A DNA stretch of 64,000 bases. Source: Mumia xiangluensis. Lineage in GTDB: Bacteria; Actinomycetota; Actinomycetes; Propionibacteriales; Nocardioidaceae. Positions 1-7,811 of this stretch are shown one piece after another. Both the position numbers and the translations under genes were made by a program. The notes under the pieces were generated by a model. The model searched no databases. It was not told the origin of the DNA and saw only the letters and a program-made list of their open reading frames with translations. The stretch is taken from positions 248,001 to 312,000 of the forward strand of contig NZ_WJYO01000006.1 of assembly GCF_010994095.1 (NCBI RefSeq), written 5' to 3'. Positions within the stretch are counted from its first letter, which is position 1, and each line of letters starts with the position of its first letter.

Positions 1-2297
1 CACTCGGCGACCGCACTCATCGTGGCGTCGCGCGTCTCAGGGTCGACGCCGCGCGGCCAGATCGCAGCCGTGAGGACGTTGACGTGCACGCCGTCCGGGT
101 GGACCGCGAGGTACGCGACGATCTCGGTGAACAGGTCGCGGCGTGCCTCGTCGATCGGACCAGGAGCCCGCACGACCACCGGGCCGAGCAGGTCGACCGA
201 GACCACCACGGGCTCGTCGTCCCCCGTCGCGAGGACCGCCTCCTCGACGACCAGCGCCTCGGCGAGCTCCTCGATCGACATCGACGCGGGCTCGGTCGGC
301 AGCGTGAACAGGTCTGCGAGGCCGCGGCAGGCCTCGGGCGAGAGCTCTTGCGCGAGGACGTCGATCGCGTGCGGGGCGCTGACGAGACGCCCGTCCTCGG
401 TCGCAGTGAGCCTCGCGGCGGCGTCCGGGCAGTCGCCGACCACGACGACAGCGACGGCGACCATCGGGTCGGCCGCCCACGCGTGGAGCCGGGCGAGCGC
501 CGCCGGGTCCGGGACGCCGGAGCAGACGACGAGCTGGAGCCGCACCCGACCTGGGTCGTCGCTCACCTGGCGGAGCTGCGGGACCGAGTCGACCGCGTAC
601 GCCCGGCAGGCTGCCCGGTGGTCGTGGGCGACGTTGTCGAGGGCGTCGAGCGCACGCCCGATGTCGCTGACGGCCTCGACGTTGCCGATGGCCGAGACGT
701 CGTCGGCGAACCCGACCAACGTCACCACCGGGCTGTCTGCCCACGGGTGCGTCGCGGTCTCGACGGCGAGGCTCATCGCGACGCCACGGGCGACGACCGG
801 ATCGCCGCCGAGCGACACGACGCCGTCGTACGACTCGAGGTCCAGGAGCAGCACGGCACCGTCGTCGCGGGTGCCGGCGCACACCAGTGCGGGAAGCGGC
901 GAGAGCGCGCCGGACATCGTCGCCGCCTCACGCGGGAGCATCCAGGTCCTGGCGTCGCTCGTGCTCGCCCAGCCGTCGGGCAATGCGGTCGACGGCTCCG
1001 ACCGGAACGCAGCGACCAGCCCGTCCGACGACAGGGCCGCGCGGGCCAGCGGTGGGAGGGCCGTGGCGTGAAGACCGCGTACGGCGCCGGCGAGCCACTC
1101 GGCATCCGCGGGGGCTGCCTCGTCCCGCAGACCCGCCTCGACGCGTGCCGCGACGTCGATCTGCGACGAGGACTTCGCCGACGAGCCCTTGGGGCGGTCG
1201 GGGCCACCGCCGGGATTCGACGCGCGGCGACGCCGCAGGCCGACCAGCGCACCGGCCAGCGCGAGGCCGCCGGCGACACCGAAGACCGGCGCCCACTCGC
1301 CGATGGACGACGAGGAGGCCGCACGGGCCTCGACCACGCCACCCACACCGCCGCCGACCTCGGCCCCGCCGCTCTCTCCCCCGCTGACTGCCGCGTCATC
1401 AGCAGCGCTGCTCCCCGCGGCGCCAGGGGTGCCGGTGTTCGAGCTGGGGGAAGCCAGGTCGTCGCGAGCCGCCTCGACGACCTTGAGGCCCGGGCCGCGG
1501 GCATCGTTTGGCATCTTCATGACCCAGCCCGGGTGGATCAGGTCGGGGTTGCTGAGGGTGCGGCCGTCCGGCTGGACGACGTTGCGGTTCATCGCATAGA
1601 TCTCCTTGTAGCGGAACCCGTCTCCCAGGTACCGCTCGGCGATGTCCCACAGCGTGTCGTAGTTGCGGTTGTTCGGCGGCTTCACGTCGTAGTACGTCGT
1701 GAGGTCTCCGCCGCGCTGCTCGGCGCGCGTCGCCCGCGAGAGCTCACTCACGGCCGGGCGCTCGGCATCGGCGACCTTGGTGGCCTGCTGCGTGGTCTGG
1801 GCTTCGACGGAACGCTCGGCACTGCCGACGACCCGCTCGATGCCCACCGGGCGGTGCTCGGGTGCGGGCACGGCGGCGGTTGCTGCAGGCGCCGCGATCG
1901 ACGCCGTCCCCACCAGCAGGACGATGGTCGTCACGAGCTTGCGGGCGAGCGCCTGGGTGCCGATGCCACCGCCGGGAATCCGCGGCGCGAGACCGCGAGC
2001 GCCGATCTCCGACACGGCTTCCGCGACCAGGCAGACGACGAAGTGGAGCCAGGCCAGCCACACGACGGCGGCCAGCACATGCATCAGGACGTCGGTCGTC
2101 AGGGGCTGCGTCACCCAGGCGAGGTCAGGAACCTGCGACGGCCACGGGGCGCCGAACGCCGACGCGAGGGCGACGGGGATGCCGATGACCAGCGCGAGCG
2201 TGGCGACGAGGGCGACCAGCCCGCGCACGACGTCACCTCCACGGCCGCCGTCCTGAGGCGTGACGGGGAGGCGGCTGCTGCGCTGGGTGGCGGTCAT
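1..2297 (-). CDS. Membrane LysM protein with C-terminal BTAD-type winged helix (3' end missing)
   Basis: The frame stays open from an ATG at 2297 (preceded by AAGGAG at good spacing) to the window edge, giving about 765 residues. Two or three hydrophobic segments lie near residues 24-48, 66-92 and 120-141. A LysM domain follows at about 202-263 (YDTLWDIAERYLGDG, then NPDLIHPGWVMKMP). Another membrane segment near 325-350 ends in RRRRAS. The last ~70 visible residues (VDLLGPVVVRAPG, then AYLAVHPDGVHVN) resemble the OmpR/BTAD winged helix of SARP-type regulators; the BTAD repeats would lie beyond the window. Such LysM-BTAD proteins are commonly seen beside actinobacterial tad loci. It is the last gene of the tad-linked minus-strand run, 37 bp after the preceding gene. 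A role in wall sensing or regulation is inference. Confidence 0.75.
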   Translation of the reverse strand, partial: MTATQRSSRLPVTPQDGGRGGDVVRGLVALVATLALVIGIPVALASAFGAPWPSQVPDLAWVTQPLTTDVLMHVLAAVVWLAWLHFVVCLVAEAVSEIGARGLAPRIPGGGIGTQALARKLVTTIVLLVGTASIAAPAATAAVPAPEHRPVGIERVVGSAERSVEAQTTQQATKVADAERPAVSELSRATRAEQRGGDLTTYYDVKPPNNRNYDTLWDIAERYLGDGFRYKEIYAMNRNVVQPDGRTLSNPDLIHPGWVMKMPNDARGPGLKVVEAARDDLASPSSNTGTPGAAGSSAADDAAVSGGESGGAEVGGGVGGVVEARAASSSSIGEWAPVFGVAGGLALAGALVGLRRRRASNPGGGPDRPKGSSAKSSSQIDVAARVEAGLRDEAAPADAEWLAGAVRGLHATALPPLARAALSSDGLVAAFRSEPSTALPDGWASTSDARTWMLPREAATMSGALSPLPALVCAGTRDDGAVLLLDLESYDGVVSLGGDPVVARGVAMSLAVETATHPWADSPVVTLVGFADDVSAIGNVEAVSDIGRALDALDNVAHDHRAACRAYAVDSVPQLRQVSDDPGRVRLQLVVCSGVPDPAALARLHAWAADPMVAVAVVVVGDCPDAAARLTATEDGRLVSAPHAIDVLAQELSPEACRGLADLFTLPTEPASMSIEELAEALVVEEAVLATGDDEPVVVSVDLLGPVVVRAPGPIDEARRDLFTEIVAYLAVHPDGVHVNVLTAAIWPRGVDPETRDATMSAVAE

Positions 2298-2334
2298 CGC
2301 GTCGCTCCTTCGGTGTGTCGTAACGGATGGGGGG

Positions 2335-3387
2335 TCAGAAGAGCACGATCGGGGGCTCGTTGGGGGCCTGGACCTCTTGGACCGGCAGGGGTTGGGTCGC
2401 GGTCATCTCGAAGCCGTTGCCGAGCTCCTGCATCTCGCCGCCGAACCCGTAGGTGATCCGCCAGTGCACCGTCACGGTCACCGGGTACGCGGAGAGGTAG
2501 ACCTGCGGCATCGCGGGCGCCTTGCCGTCGGCGAAGGCTGCAGCCGTCGCGGACGAGCGCGTGAACGTGATCTTGCAGGCGTCCGGGCGCTGCTCGGCCA
2601 CGGACTTGCCCGGCTCGTAGACGAGCTGGTCAGGCGTGCAGGTGATCGGCTTCATGTCGGTCTGGTGGGGGTCGATGACGATCTGTGTCGCCTCGGCGAC
2701 CATCCGGAGGCCCCGCCCGTTGGTGACCTCGCGGTACGGGCCGCCTCGGACGTCGCCGGCGTACGGTCCCTCGGCGATCGGGTCGTTCGTGCTGGGGTCG
2801 ATCCAGCTGAACGTGAAGTAGGTCGGATAGCCGACGACCGGGACCTGCGACGGCTGCGGACGCATGAACGGTTGCGGCAGCGCCGTATCCGAGGTCGCGC
2901 GATTCCACAGGAAGTCCATGAGGTCGCTCTCCGGCACCGGCGGAACTTGGCCGTCTGGAACCCACTCGAGCGAGATCGTGAGGTGCATCCCGCGCCCACC
3001 GTTCACGGTGTCCCAGTTGATCCCCTCGATGCACCGCTTAAGCATGAAGGCGCCGTCGGGGCTGGGGCTCTTGGGGACGTCGACCCAGGCAGGCGGGGCT
3101 TCGTACCGGCAGAGGACGTAGTCCTGGCCGCCGAAGCGCTCACGCAGCGTCTTCGCGTTGCCCGAGCCGCCCGCGCAGTACGAGCCCATCCCGGTGCCGT
3201 TCGCGTAGACCGTGCAGTCGCGGATCTGCTCCTGCTGTGGTGGCGACGAAGCGGGAACGTTGGTGCCGCCACCGCCGGTGCCGCCACCGCCACCACCAAA
3301 CTCATCCGCTGCCGCCGGCACGACCATGGCAACGAGGAGCGCCAGGAAGGCAGTAGCGACGAGCGCTCGCGCGCGAAGGGTCGACAT
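2335..3387 (-). CDS. Exported protein of unknown function, tad-linked
   Basis: A 350-residue protein. I chose the ATG at 3387 because it overlaps the stop of the upstream gene (TGATG) and begins a classical signal peptide: MSTLRARAL, a hydrophobic stretch, then PAAADEF. A longer upstream frame exists but would bury the signal. After the cleavage region comes a Gly-rich linker (GGGGGGTGGGGT) and about 300 residues of mixed secondary structure containing several Cys (DCTVY, YCAGG, LCRYE, RCIEG, ITCTP), compatible with disulfides in a secreted protein. I do not recognise the family. Coupling to the lipoprotein upstream and the LysM-BTAD gene downstream suggests an envelope role connected to the Tad pilus. 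Confidence 0.75.
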   Translation of the reverse strand: MSTLRARALVATAFLALLVAMVVPAAADEFGGGGGGTGGGGTNVPASSPPQQEQIRDCTVYANGTGMGSYCAGGSGNAKTLRERFGGQDYVLCRYEAPPAWVDVPKSPSPDGAFMLKRCIEGINWDTVNGGRGMHLTISLEWVPDGQVPPVPESDLMDFLWNRATSDTALPQPFMRPQPSQVPVVGYPTYFTFSWIDPSTNDPIAEGPYAGDVRGGPYREVTNGRGLRMVAEATQIVIDPHQTDMKPITCTPDQLVYEPGKSVAEQRPDACKITFTRSSATAAAFADGKAPAMPQVYLSAYPVTVTVHWRITYGFGGEMQELGNGFEMTATQPLPVQEVQAPNEPPIVLF

Positions 3388-3995
3388 CACGGTGCCTTCC
3401 GCGCGCACGTGCCGTTGTCCGCCGCCGAGGTGACCTGCCAGCCTCGGCTGCCAGCGACGAGGGTGAGCTTCAGGTTCTGCCAGCGTTGGCCGCTGTTCTG
3501 GACGTTCTTGTTGTCTGACGTGCGACGCCAGTCGACCGACGGGTTCCAACGGCACAGCTGCGCCGTCGCCTTCTTTCCCGAACCTTCGAGCGACTGCAGG
3601 TGCACTACTGGGCGCGGGGAGACCGTCCAGTCGTTCGCCTTTGCCTTGGCGATCCCGGTGGCGATCACGCGTTGGAGATCCCGATTGAGCACGGCGCGCA
3701 GCTCAGGTGGCTGCTGGCGTTGAGTCCACGCGAAAGCACTCCCCGCGACGAAGGTCTTGAGGACCGCGACCCGACCGTCACTCGCATTGCCGCCGGTGAA
3801 CGTCATCGCGATGCCGGGAAAGGGGCTCGCGGGTGCCGTGGTCGTCGGAGGCGGCGACGGCGTCGGGGCCTGCGTGGTCGTGGCGACGGTGGTCGGCGTC
3901 GGGGTGGGATCAGCCGTCGCGGTGCCCTCGCCGTCGCTGCAGCCCGCGAGGGCAAGCGTGACCGCCGCCGCGGTCAGAATCCAACGCAGCTGCAC
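3387..3995 (-). CDS. Lipoprotein of unknown function, tad-linked
   Basis: A 202-residue predicted lipoprotein. The GTG at 3995 is preceded by AGGAAGG eight bases away and starts a short lipoprotein signal (VQLRWILTAAAVTLALAGC, lipobox LAGC). A Thr/Pro-rich linker follows (PTPTPTTVATTTQAPTPSPP), then a ~130-residue domain. Such linkers tether domains outside the membrane. An in-frame upstream start at 4112 would add 39 residues before the signal and is unlikely. It is first of three coupled genes (lipoprotein, exported protein, LysM-BTAD) and has its own probable promoter just upstream. The folded domain is not one I recognise. Confidence 0.75.
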   Translation of the reverse strand: MQLRWILTAAAVTLALAGCSDGEGTATADPTPTPTTVATTTQAPTPSPPPTTTAPASPFPGIAMTFTGGNASDGRVAVLKTFVAGSAFAWTQRQQPPELRAVLNRDLQRVIATGIAKAKANDWTVSPRPVVHLQSLEGSGKKATAQLCRWNPSVDWRRTSDNKNVQNSGQRWQNLKLTLVAGSRGWQVTSAADNGTCARKAP

Positions 3996-4043
3996 TCCCG
4001 AGACCTTCCTGCGCGCGTTTTGGCAAAAGTGAGACCGATCCGC

Positions 4044-4073
4044 ACAATATCCGGTACAAGGCTCAGGGTGAAA
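4044..4073 (-). promoter_or_regulatory. Probable sigma-70-type promoter for the lipoprotein operon
   Basis: On the minus strand TTTCAC (4073-4068) and TATTGT (4049-4044) are separated by 18 bases, about 50 bases upstream of the GTG at 3995. This is an AT-richer patch in the 113-base gap between two minus-strand gene groups. It suggests that the three distal genes can be transcribed apart from the pilin genes. Confidence 0.4.
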
Positions 4074-4108
4074 CCCCTGCCCGCGTGAACTGTGGATGTC
4101 CGAGCACG

Positions 4109-4900
4109 TCACGGCGCGCCCTCCTCGGCCGGCGGACAGGGCGGCAGGTCGTCCGGATCCTCCGGCTTGTCTGGATTTCCAGGATCGCCGGGCTTGTCTG
4201 GATCACCGGGCTTGTCTGGATCACCGGGCTTGTCAGGATCCCCGGGCTTGTCAGGATCCCCGGGCCCACCGGGACCCTCCTCGTCCTCATCCTCGTCGGC
4301 GGGGACGCACTCCTCGAACTGCGTCGGAGTCGGCGGAGACCACGTGGTGATCGGAAGCCCTCCGTCCTCGTCCTCGCTGCCCGGGGGCGCGACCTCCGGG
4401 GGCGGGAGGCTTCGCAGCTTCGAGTCGTCCGGCGCGTCGATCCCTGACACGGGGCGTGCCTGGGCGATACCGCTGGCGGTGAGCGTGTCGCGGCCGATCA
4501 TGCCGATCACGATCGCGGAGCGCGACACCTCGGTCGTGACCTCGACGGCGTGCAGGGTCGTGCCGTCGATGACGACGTCACGGATCGCCGGCCTGCAGGT
4601 CACGAGCGACGAGTCGGCGGCCTTGGCCTGAGCGCAGTACTCCTGTGCCGCGGACAGCGCCGCCGAGGTGATGAGGTCGAGGGACGGGTCAGCCACGTTC
4701 ACCGCCTGGGCGCCGGCGCGCGCAGCCTCCTGGGCGTACGCGATCGCGATGCCCTTCGCGTTGAGCTGGCGACCGCCGTCGATCACCAGGCCGGCGAGCA
4801 GGAGCAGCCCGACGCTCACGATGACGACGAACGGCGCGACCGAGCCGGCCTCGTCCCGCGCCGCGGCCACGCGTGCGATCCATCGCGTCCGGCGGCTCAT
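4109..4900 (-). CDS. TadG/TadE-like pseudopilin with Asp/Pro-rich tail
   Basis: A 263-residue protein. The ATG at 4900 overlaps the stop of the previous gene (ATGA). The N-terminus is RRTRWIARVAAARDEAGSVAP followed by one hydrophobic helix (FVVIVSVGLLLLAGLVID), the layout of TadG/putative-Flp-pilus-assembly proteins. After the helix it continues as GGRQLNAKGIAIAYAQEAA, typical of the family. The C-terminal ~90 residues are acidic and Pro-rich, with near-identical GDPDKP repeats encoded by 18-base tandem repeats, ending CPPAEEGAP. The helix should anchor it in the membrane with the tail outside. It belongs to the tad operon and is probably a minor pilin or assembly factor. Confidence 0.75.
   Translation of the reverse strand: MSRRTRWIARVAAARDEAGSVAPFVVIVSVGLLLLAGLVIDGGRQLNAKGIAIAYAQEAARAGAQAVNVADPSLDLITSAALSAAQEYCAQAKAADSSLVTCRPAIRDVVIDGTTLHAVEVTTEVSRSAIVIGMIGRDTLTASGIAQARPVSGIDAPDDSKLRSLPPPEVAPPGSEDEDGGLPITTWSPPTPTQFEECVPADEDEDEEGPGGPGDPDKPGDPDKPGDPDKPGDPDKPGDPGNPDKPEDPDDLPPCPPAEEGAP
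4155..4275. repeat. 18-base tandem repeats encoding GDPDKP
   Basis: Plus-strand units such as ggatcaccgggcttgtct recur about five times inside the TadG-like gene, with third-position and a few coding changes at the edges. They encode GDPDKP on the minus strand. This is a coding minisatellite, so copy number is likely to vary between strains. Confidence 0.8.
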
Positions 4901-5376
4901 CGGTAGCCCCGGTAGCGGTCGAGCGGACTCGTGAACGAGCGCTCCACGTTGATGTCCCAGAACGGGAAGAAGCTCAGATCCCCGGTGCTCAGCGTGCACG
5001 ACACCGTCACCGTCACCGAGGCGACCTCGTCGATGTCGTCAGGATCGGGGACGACGAACGCCTTGCCGTTGAGGACCGGCGTGCCTGCGCTGGCGGTGTC
5101 GCGGCAACTCTGCGGTGCGTCGTCCATCGTCGAGGTGACGGTCTGGGCCGCGATCTGCGCGACCGCGGTGCGGTCGTTCTGGGCGGTCGCCGCACGCGCG
5201 GCGTCGCGAGCGGCCTGGTCGACGAGGTTCTCCGCCTGCGCGTACCGGGCGAACGCGACGATGAGCATCATCAGCATCATCACGAACGGCGCGAGGATGA
5301 CAAGCTCGAGGCTGGACGCACCGCTCTCGCCACGGCGCACGACGCGACCTCGCCCCGCGATGACGCGCGCCCTCAT
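4897..5376 (-). CDS. TadE/TadG-family pseudopilin
   Basis: A 159-residue protein starting at an ATG that overlaps the upstream stop (ATGA at 5373-5376). The basic leader RGRVVRRGESGASSLELVI runs into a hydrophobic helix (LAPFVMMLMMLIVAFARY), followed by AQAENLVDQAARDAARAAT. The G-x-S-x-x-x-E processing-like context is the hallmark of TadE-like pseudopilins. The globular part has two Cys (QSCRD, VSCTL). It should be membrane-anchored by the N-terminal helix and assembled with the Flp pilus. Stop-start overlaps on both sides place it firmly in the tad operon. Confidence 0.8.
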   Translation of the reverse strand: MRARVIAGRGRVVRRGESGASSLELVILAPFVMMLMMLIVAFARYAQAENLVDQAARDAARAATAQNDRTAVAQIAAQTVTSTMDDAPQSCRDTASAGTPVLNGKAFVVPDPDDIDEVASVTVTVSCTLSTGDLSFFPFWDINVERSFTSPLDRYRGYR

Positions 5377-5795
5377 GGTCTGCCCCTCGGGTCGACCCGG
5401 AACTGCTCCAGCGTCGCGTCCGCCGACTGCACGACCGTGACGCGCCCGCCGAGCGGGAGGACTGCCTCACCCTGCACGACCATGGTCACGCGGCCGGTCG
5501 CCTCGTCGATGGCGCCATCGGCGACCACGCCGTCGAGCCGGCCCAGCTTGGACGCGTACCCGACGCTGAGCTCCTCGGCACGCCCGAGGTACGCGTCGGC
5601 GTTGGGGTTGTCGCCGGCCAGGCGAAGGTACGAGACACCCTCGCGGGCCGCCGTCTGCGCGACGTTGCGGGCGTACATGTAGAGCCCGACCTGGATCGTC
5701 GCGAAGACGAGCAGCAGCAGGGCCGGGGCGATGATCGCGAACTCGACCGCGCTCGCGCCCCGCTCACCGCCGATCGAGCGGCGGTGCGGACTCAG
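5373..5795 (-). CDS. TadE-family pseudopilin, probable CTG start
   Basis: The conserved part is GGERGASAVEFAIIAPALLLL, with the E+5-type processing context and a long hydrophobic helix, then MYARNVAQTAAREGVSYLR; this identifies TadE. No in-frame ATG, GTG or TTG lies in a sensible place before the helix. The first workable codon is CTG at 5795-5793, which overlaps the stop of the pilin gene as CTGA, exactly where its neighbours have ATGA. I annotate that start, giving 140 residues. Upstream in-frame starts would read through the pilin gene in another frame. It ends by overlapping the next TadE-like gene. Confidence 0.7.
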   Translation of the reverse strand: MSPHRRSIGGERGASAVEFAIIAPALLLLVFATIQVGLYMYARNVAQTAAREGVSYLRLAGDNPNADAYLGRAEELSVGYASKLGRLDGVVADGAIDEATGRVTMVVQGEAVLPLGGRVTVVQSADATLEQFRVDPRGRP

Positions 5796-6004
5796 CCGCC
5801 GTCGTTGATCTGGTTGACGTTGTCGCCGACGACCTGCGTGATCGCTCCGCCGATCAGTAGCGCCGCCGCGACCACGATGGCCGAGATGATCGCCCACTCC
5901 ACGGCCGAGGCGCCAACCTCCGAGCGTCCCTCGCGGCGCGCTGCCACCGCACGCGCGCGAACCTGCGCGACCGCCACCTGAACGGCCAGAACCTGTGAGT
6001 ACAT
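5792..6004 (-). CDS. Flp-family type IVb pilin
   Basis: A 70-residue pilin. The ATG at 6004 has AAGGAG upstream (AAGGAGAGGAAACAC before the start). The sequence has a basic leader (RARAVAARREGRSEVGAS), then AVEWAIISAIVVAAALLIG and a short tail GDNVNQINDGG. The Glu five residues after the Gly-Ala processing region and the short length are typical of Flp major pilins cleaved by a TadV-like prepilin peptidase; no peptidase gene is visible here. It lies 26 bp after tadC and overlaps the TadE gene. It would be the structural subunit of the fibre built by TadA/B/C. Confidence 0.8.
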   Translation of the reverse strand: MYSQVLAVQVAVAQVRARAVAARREGRSEVGASAVEWAIISAIVVAAALLIGGAITQVVGDNVNQINDGG

Positions 6005-6030
6005 GTGTTTCCTCTCCTTGCTGCACGTCG

Positions 6031-6924
6031 TCACCCGAGCTTCGACACCGCGGGATAGGCCAGGAATACCAAGAATGCGACGCACATCAACAGCTGCGCC
6101 ACCAGCATCGACTGTGAGCTCTCACCGGCAGCGCCCTCGATGTCGGCCAGCTCGCGGCGCCGCATGCTGTCAGCCCGCGCGAGAAGACTCTCACGGATGC
6201 GTGCGCCCTCGTCACCTGCCAGGCCCAACGTCGACGCGAGGTCGCGCAACTCGTCGACCCCGAGCTCCTGCCCGAGCGCCGCGATGCCCTCCCACGGAGT
6301 CCGTCCGGAGAGGCGGGCGTTGGTGATGGCCTCCCGGATCCGCACCATCGCCCAGTGGTCGCCGACCGTCGACGCCGCCAGGAGCGCCTCAGGCAGGCCA
6401 CGGCCGCCGGCGAGGTTCATCGCGACGAGGTCGAGGAAGGAGCCGGTGACGTGGCGGAAGTCGCGCCGCCGCTTCTCGGCCTCGCCGTGGATCTGGAGAT
6501 CGGGGAGAAAGAACGCACCGACCGCGAGCAGCACCGACACGACCGCCGGGATGCCCAGCGGATCGTAGCCGAGCAGCGTGAACACCATCGGGAACCACAC
6601 GAGCGCTGCGAGGGCGAGCAGCACCTTGGTGCCGAGGTGCTGGGCGAACGGCTTGTCGAGCACGGCCAGGTCGGCACGCGTACGGGCGAAGGCCCATCCC
6701 CGGGCCGACGCCTCGTCCTCGATCCGCTCCCCCACGGACTCGCGCCAACGGTCGATGAGGTCGGCCTTCTCGGCGTCTGCCGCCGGCCTCCGACGTGCCC
6801 GGCGCTTGGCGCCGTCGACACGCGCGAGGGTCGCGGCGACACCGGGGACTGGGCGGGCGTTCATCCGGACGAGGATCAGGATCCCCGCCCCGACGGCGGC
6901 ACCGGCGAGCAGGGCGAGCGTCAT
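6031..6924 (-). CDS. tadC: TadC-like type II/IV secretion inner-membrane protein (T2SSF)
   Basis: A 297-residue protein with an N-terminal membrane helix (TLALLAGAAVGAGILILV), a cytoplasmic stretch with many Arg/Glu, two helices near residues 100-140 (LLALAALVWFPMVFTLLG and VVSVLLAVGAFFLPDL), the T2SSF core (FLDLVAMNLAGGRGLPEALLAA), and a C-terminal helix (MLVAQLLMCVAFLVFLAYP). TadB/TadC pairs form the platform that couples the TadA ATPase to pilin extrusion. The start overlaps the tadB stop (ATGA). Its place between tadB and the pilin gene fits TadC. Confidence 0.85.
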   Translation of the reverse strand: MTLALLAGAAVGAGILILVRMNARPVPGVAATLARVDGAKRRARRRPAADAEKADLIDRWRESVGERIEDEASARGWAFARTRADLAVLDKPFAQHLGTKVLLALAALVWFPMVFTLLGYDPLGIPAVVSVLLAVGAFFLPDLQIHGEAEKRRRDFRHVTGSFLDLVAMNLAGGRGLPEALLAASTVGDHWAMVRIREAITNARLSGRTPWEGIAALGQELGVDELRDLASTLGLAGDEGARIRESLLARADSMRRRELADIEGAAGESSQSMLVAQLLMCVAFLVFLAYPAVSKLG

Positions 6925-7811
6925 GCGCGCACCGCCTTGCGGTCGGTGCGTGCCCGGGTGGGCTGCGCCGCGATGAGGAAGCGCTCGGGCTGCTCGACGC
7001 CCGACAGGCGTCGCATCCAGAGCACGGCGGCTCCGAACATGGCGAGCACGACCGCGAGCACGAGCTGCCCGGTGAGCGAGCCGTACGGCTCGACGTACTC
7101 GGGGTTGAAGACGACGAGCGAGCCGGCGACGACGACGATGACGCCAACCACGATCTGCACGCTGCGACGCGTGCTGCGGCGGCTCGACTCCACACGACGG
7201 CGTACGTCGAGCTCGGCGCGGGCGGACTCGGCGAGCGCCGACAGCACCTCGCGCAGGCCGGGTCCGCGGAGGCGGGCGTTGAGGACGAGGGCTGCGACGG
7301 CCACGTCAGCGGACGGGTCGTCGAGGTCGTCGGCGAACCGCATCAGCGCGTCCGGCAACGGCTCACGCACGCGGAGGCGGTCGACGAGGAGGTTCAGCGC
7401 GGGGCGGATCGACGGTGCGGCGTTCTTGGCCGTCGCGGGGATCGCCTGCTCGAGACCGACAGCGCCGGCGATCGTGTCACGGAGGGACTCGATCCAGTTG
7501 GCGAGGCCCTCGGCGCGAGCGATCGCCTCACGCTCTGCGCGTCCGCCGCCGAGGAGCCGGTCCCAGAGGACGACGACGATGCCGACGACGGCAGCGAGGA
7601 CGATCCAGCGCGTGACGACGAGCGTGACGGCGAACGCCACCACGCCGGCGATCGTGAGCGTCTTCTGACGGTCCGACCGTGAGGCGCGCGACTTCTGCCG
7701 CAGCATCGTCGGTCGCGGCGCACGACGGCGCAGCGCGAGCACGAGCATCAGCCCGCCGACGCCCACGAGGGCTCCGGCGGTCAGTGCCAGCGGGACGCGC
7801 AGCTCCTCCAT
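6921..7811 (-). CDS. tadB: TadB-like type II/IV secretion inner-membrane protein (T2SSF)
   Basis: A 296-residue protein. The ATG at 7811 overlaps the tadA stop (TGATG) and gives MEELRVPLALTAGALVGVGG, a proper membrane start; an upstream in-frame start would add 19 Arg-rich residues. Helices follow near residues 65-100 (IAGVVAFAVTLVV, IVLAAVVGIVVVLW). The T2SSF domain is about 110-240 (LANWIESLRDTIAGAVGLEQAI, ADVAVAALVLNARLRGPGLREV). C-terminal helices end with LVLAVVLAMFGAAVLWMRRL. It is the partner of TadC in the Tad platform and lies directly after the ATPase. Confidence 0.85.
   Translation of the reverse strand: MEELRVPLALTAGALVGVGGLMLVLALRRRAPRPTMLRQKSRASRSDRQKTLTIAGVVAFAVTLVVTRWIVLAAVVGIVVVLWDRLLGGGRAEREAIARAEGLANWIESLRDTIAGAVGLEQAIPATAKNAAPSIRPALNLLVDRLRVREPLPDALMRFADDLDDPSADVAVAALVLNARLRGPGLREVLSALAESARAELDVRRRVESSRRSTRRSVQIVVGVIVVVAGSLVVFNPEYVEPYGSLTGQLVLAVVLAMFGAAVLWMRRLSGVEQPERFLIAAQPTRARTDRKAVRA

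Noticed and set aside
84-2456. Long plus-strand open frame of 790 codons
   Set aside because: It lies in the antisense codon register of the LysM-BTAD gene, has no ribosome site, and its translation is Arg/Gly/Asp-rich without any domain; a GC-rich shadow.
4155-4275. Short direct repeats resembling a CRISPR or iteron
   Set aside because: The units are contiguous, in frame and encode GDPDKP inside a TadG-like gene.
5373-6026. Frameshift between the pilin and TadE genes
   Set aside because: Both reading frames are complete proteins of normal family size, and the CTGA overlap explains the junction without an error.
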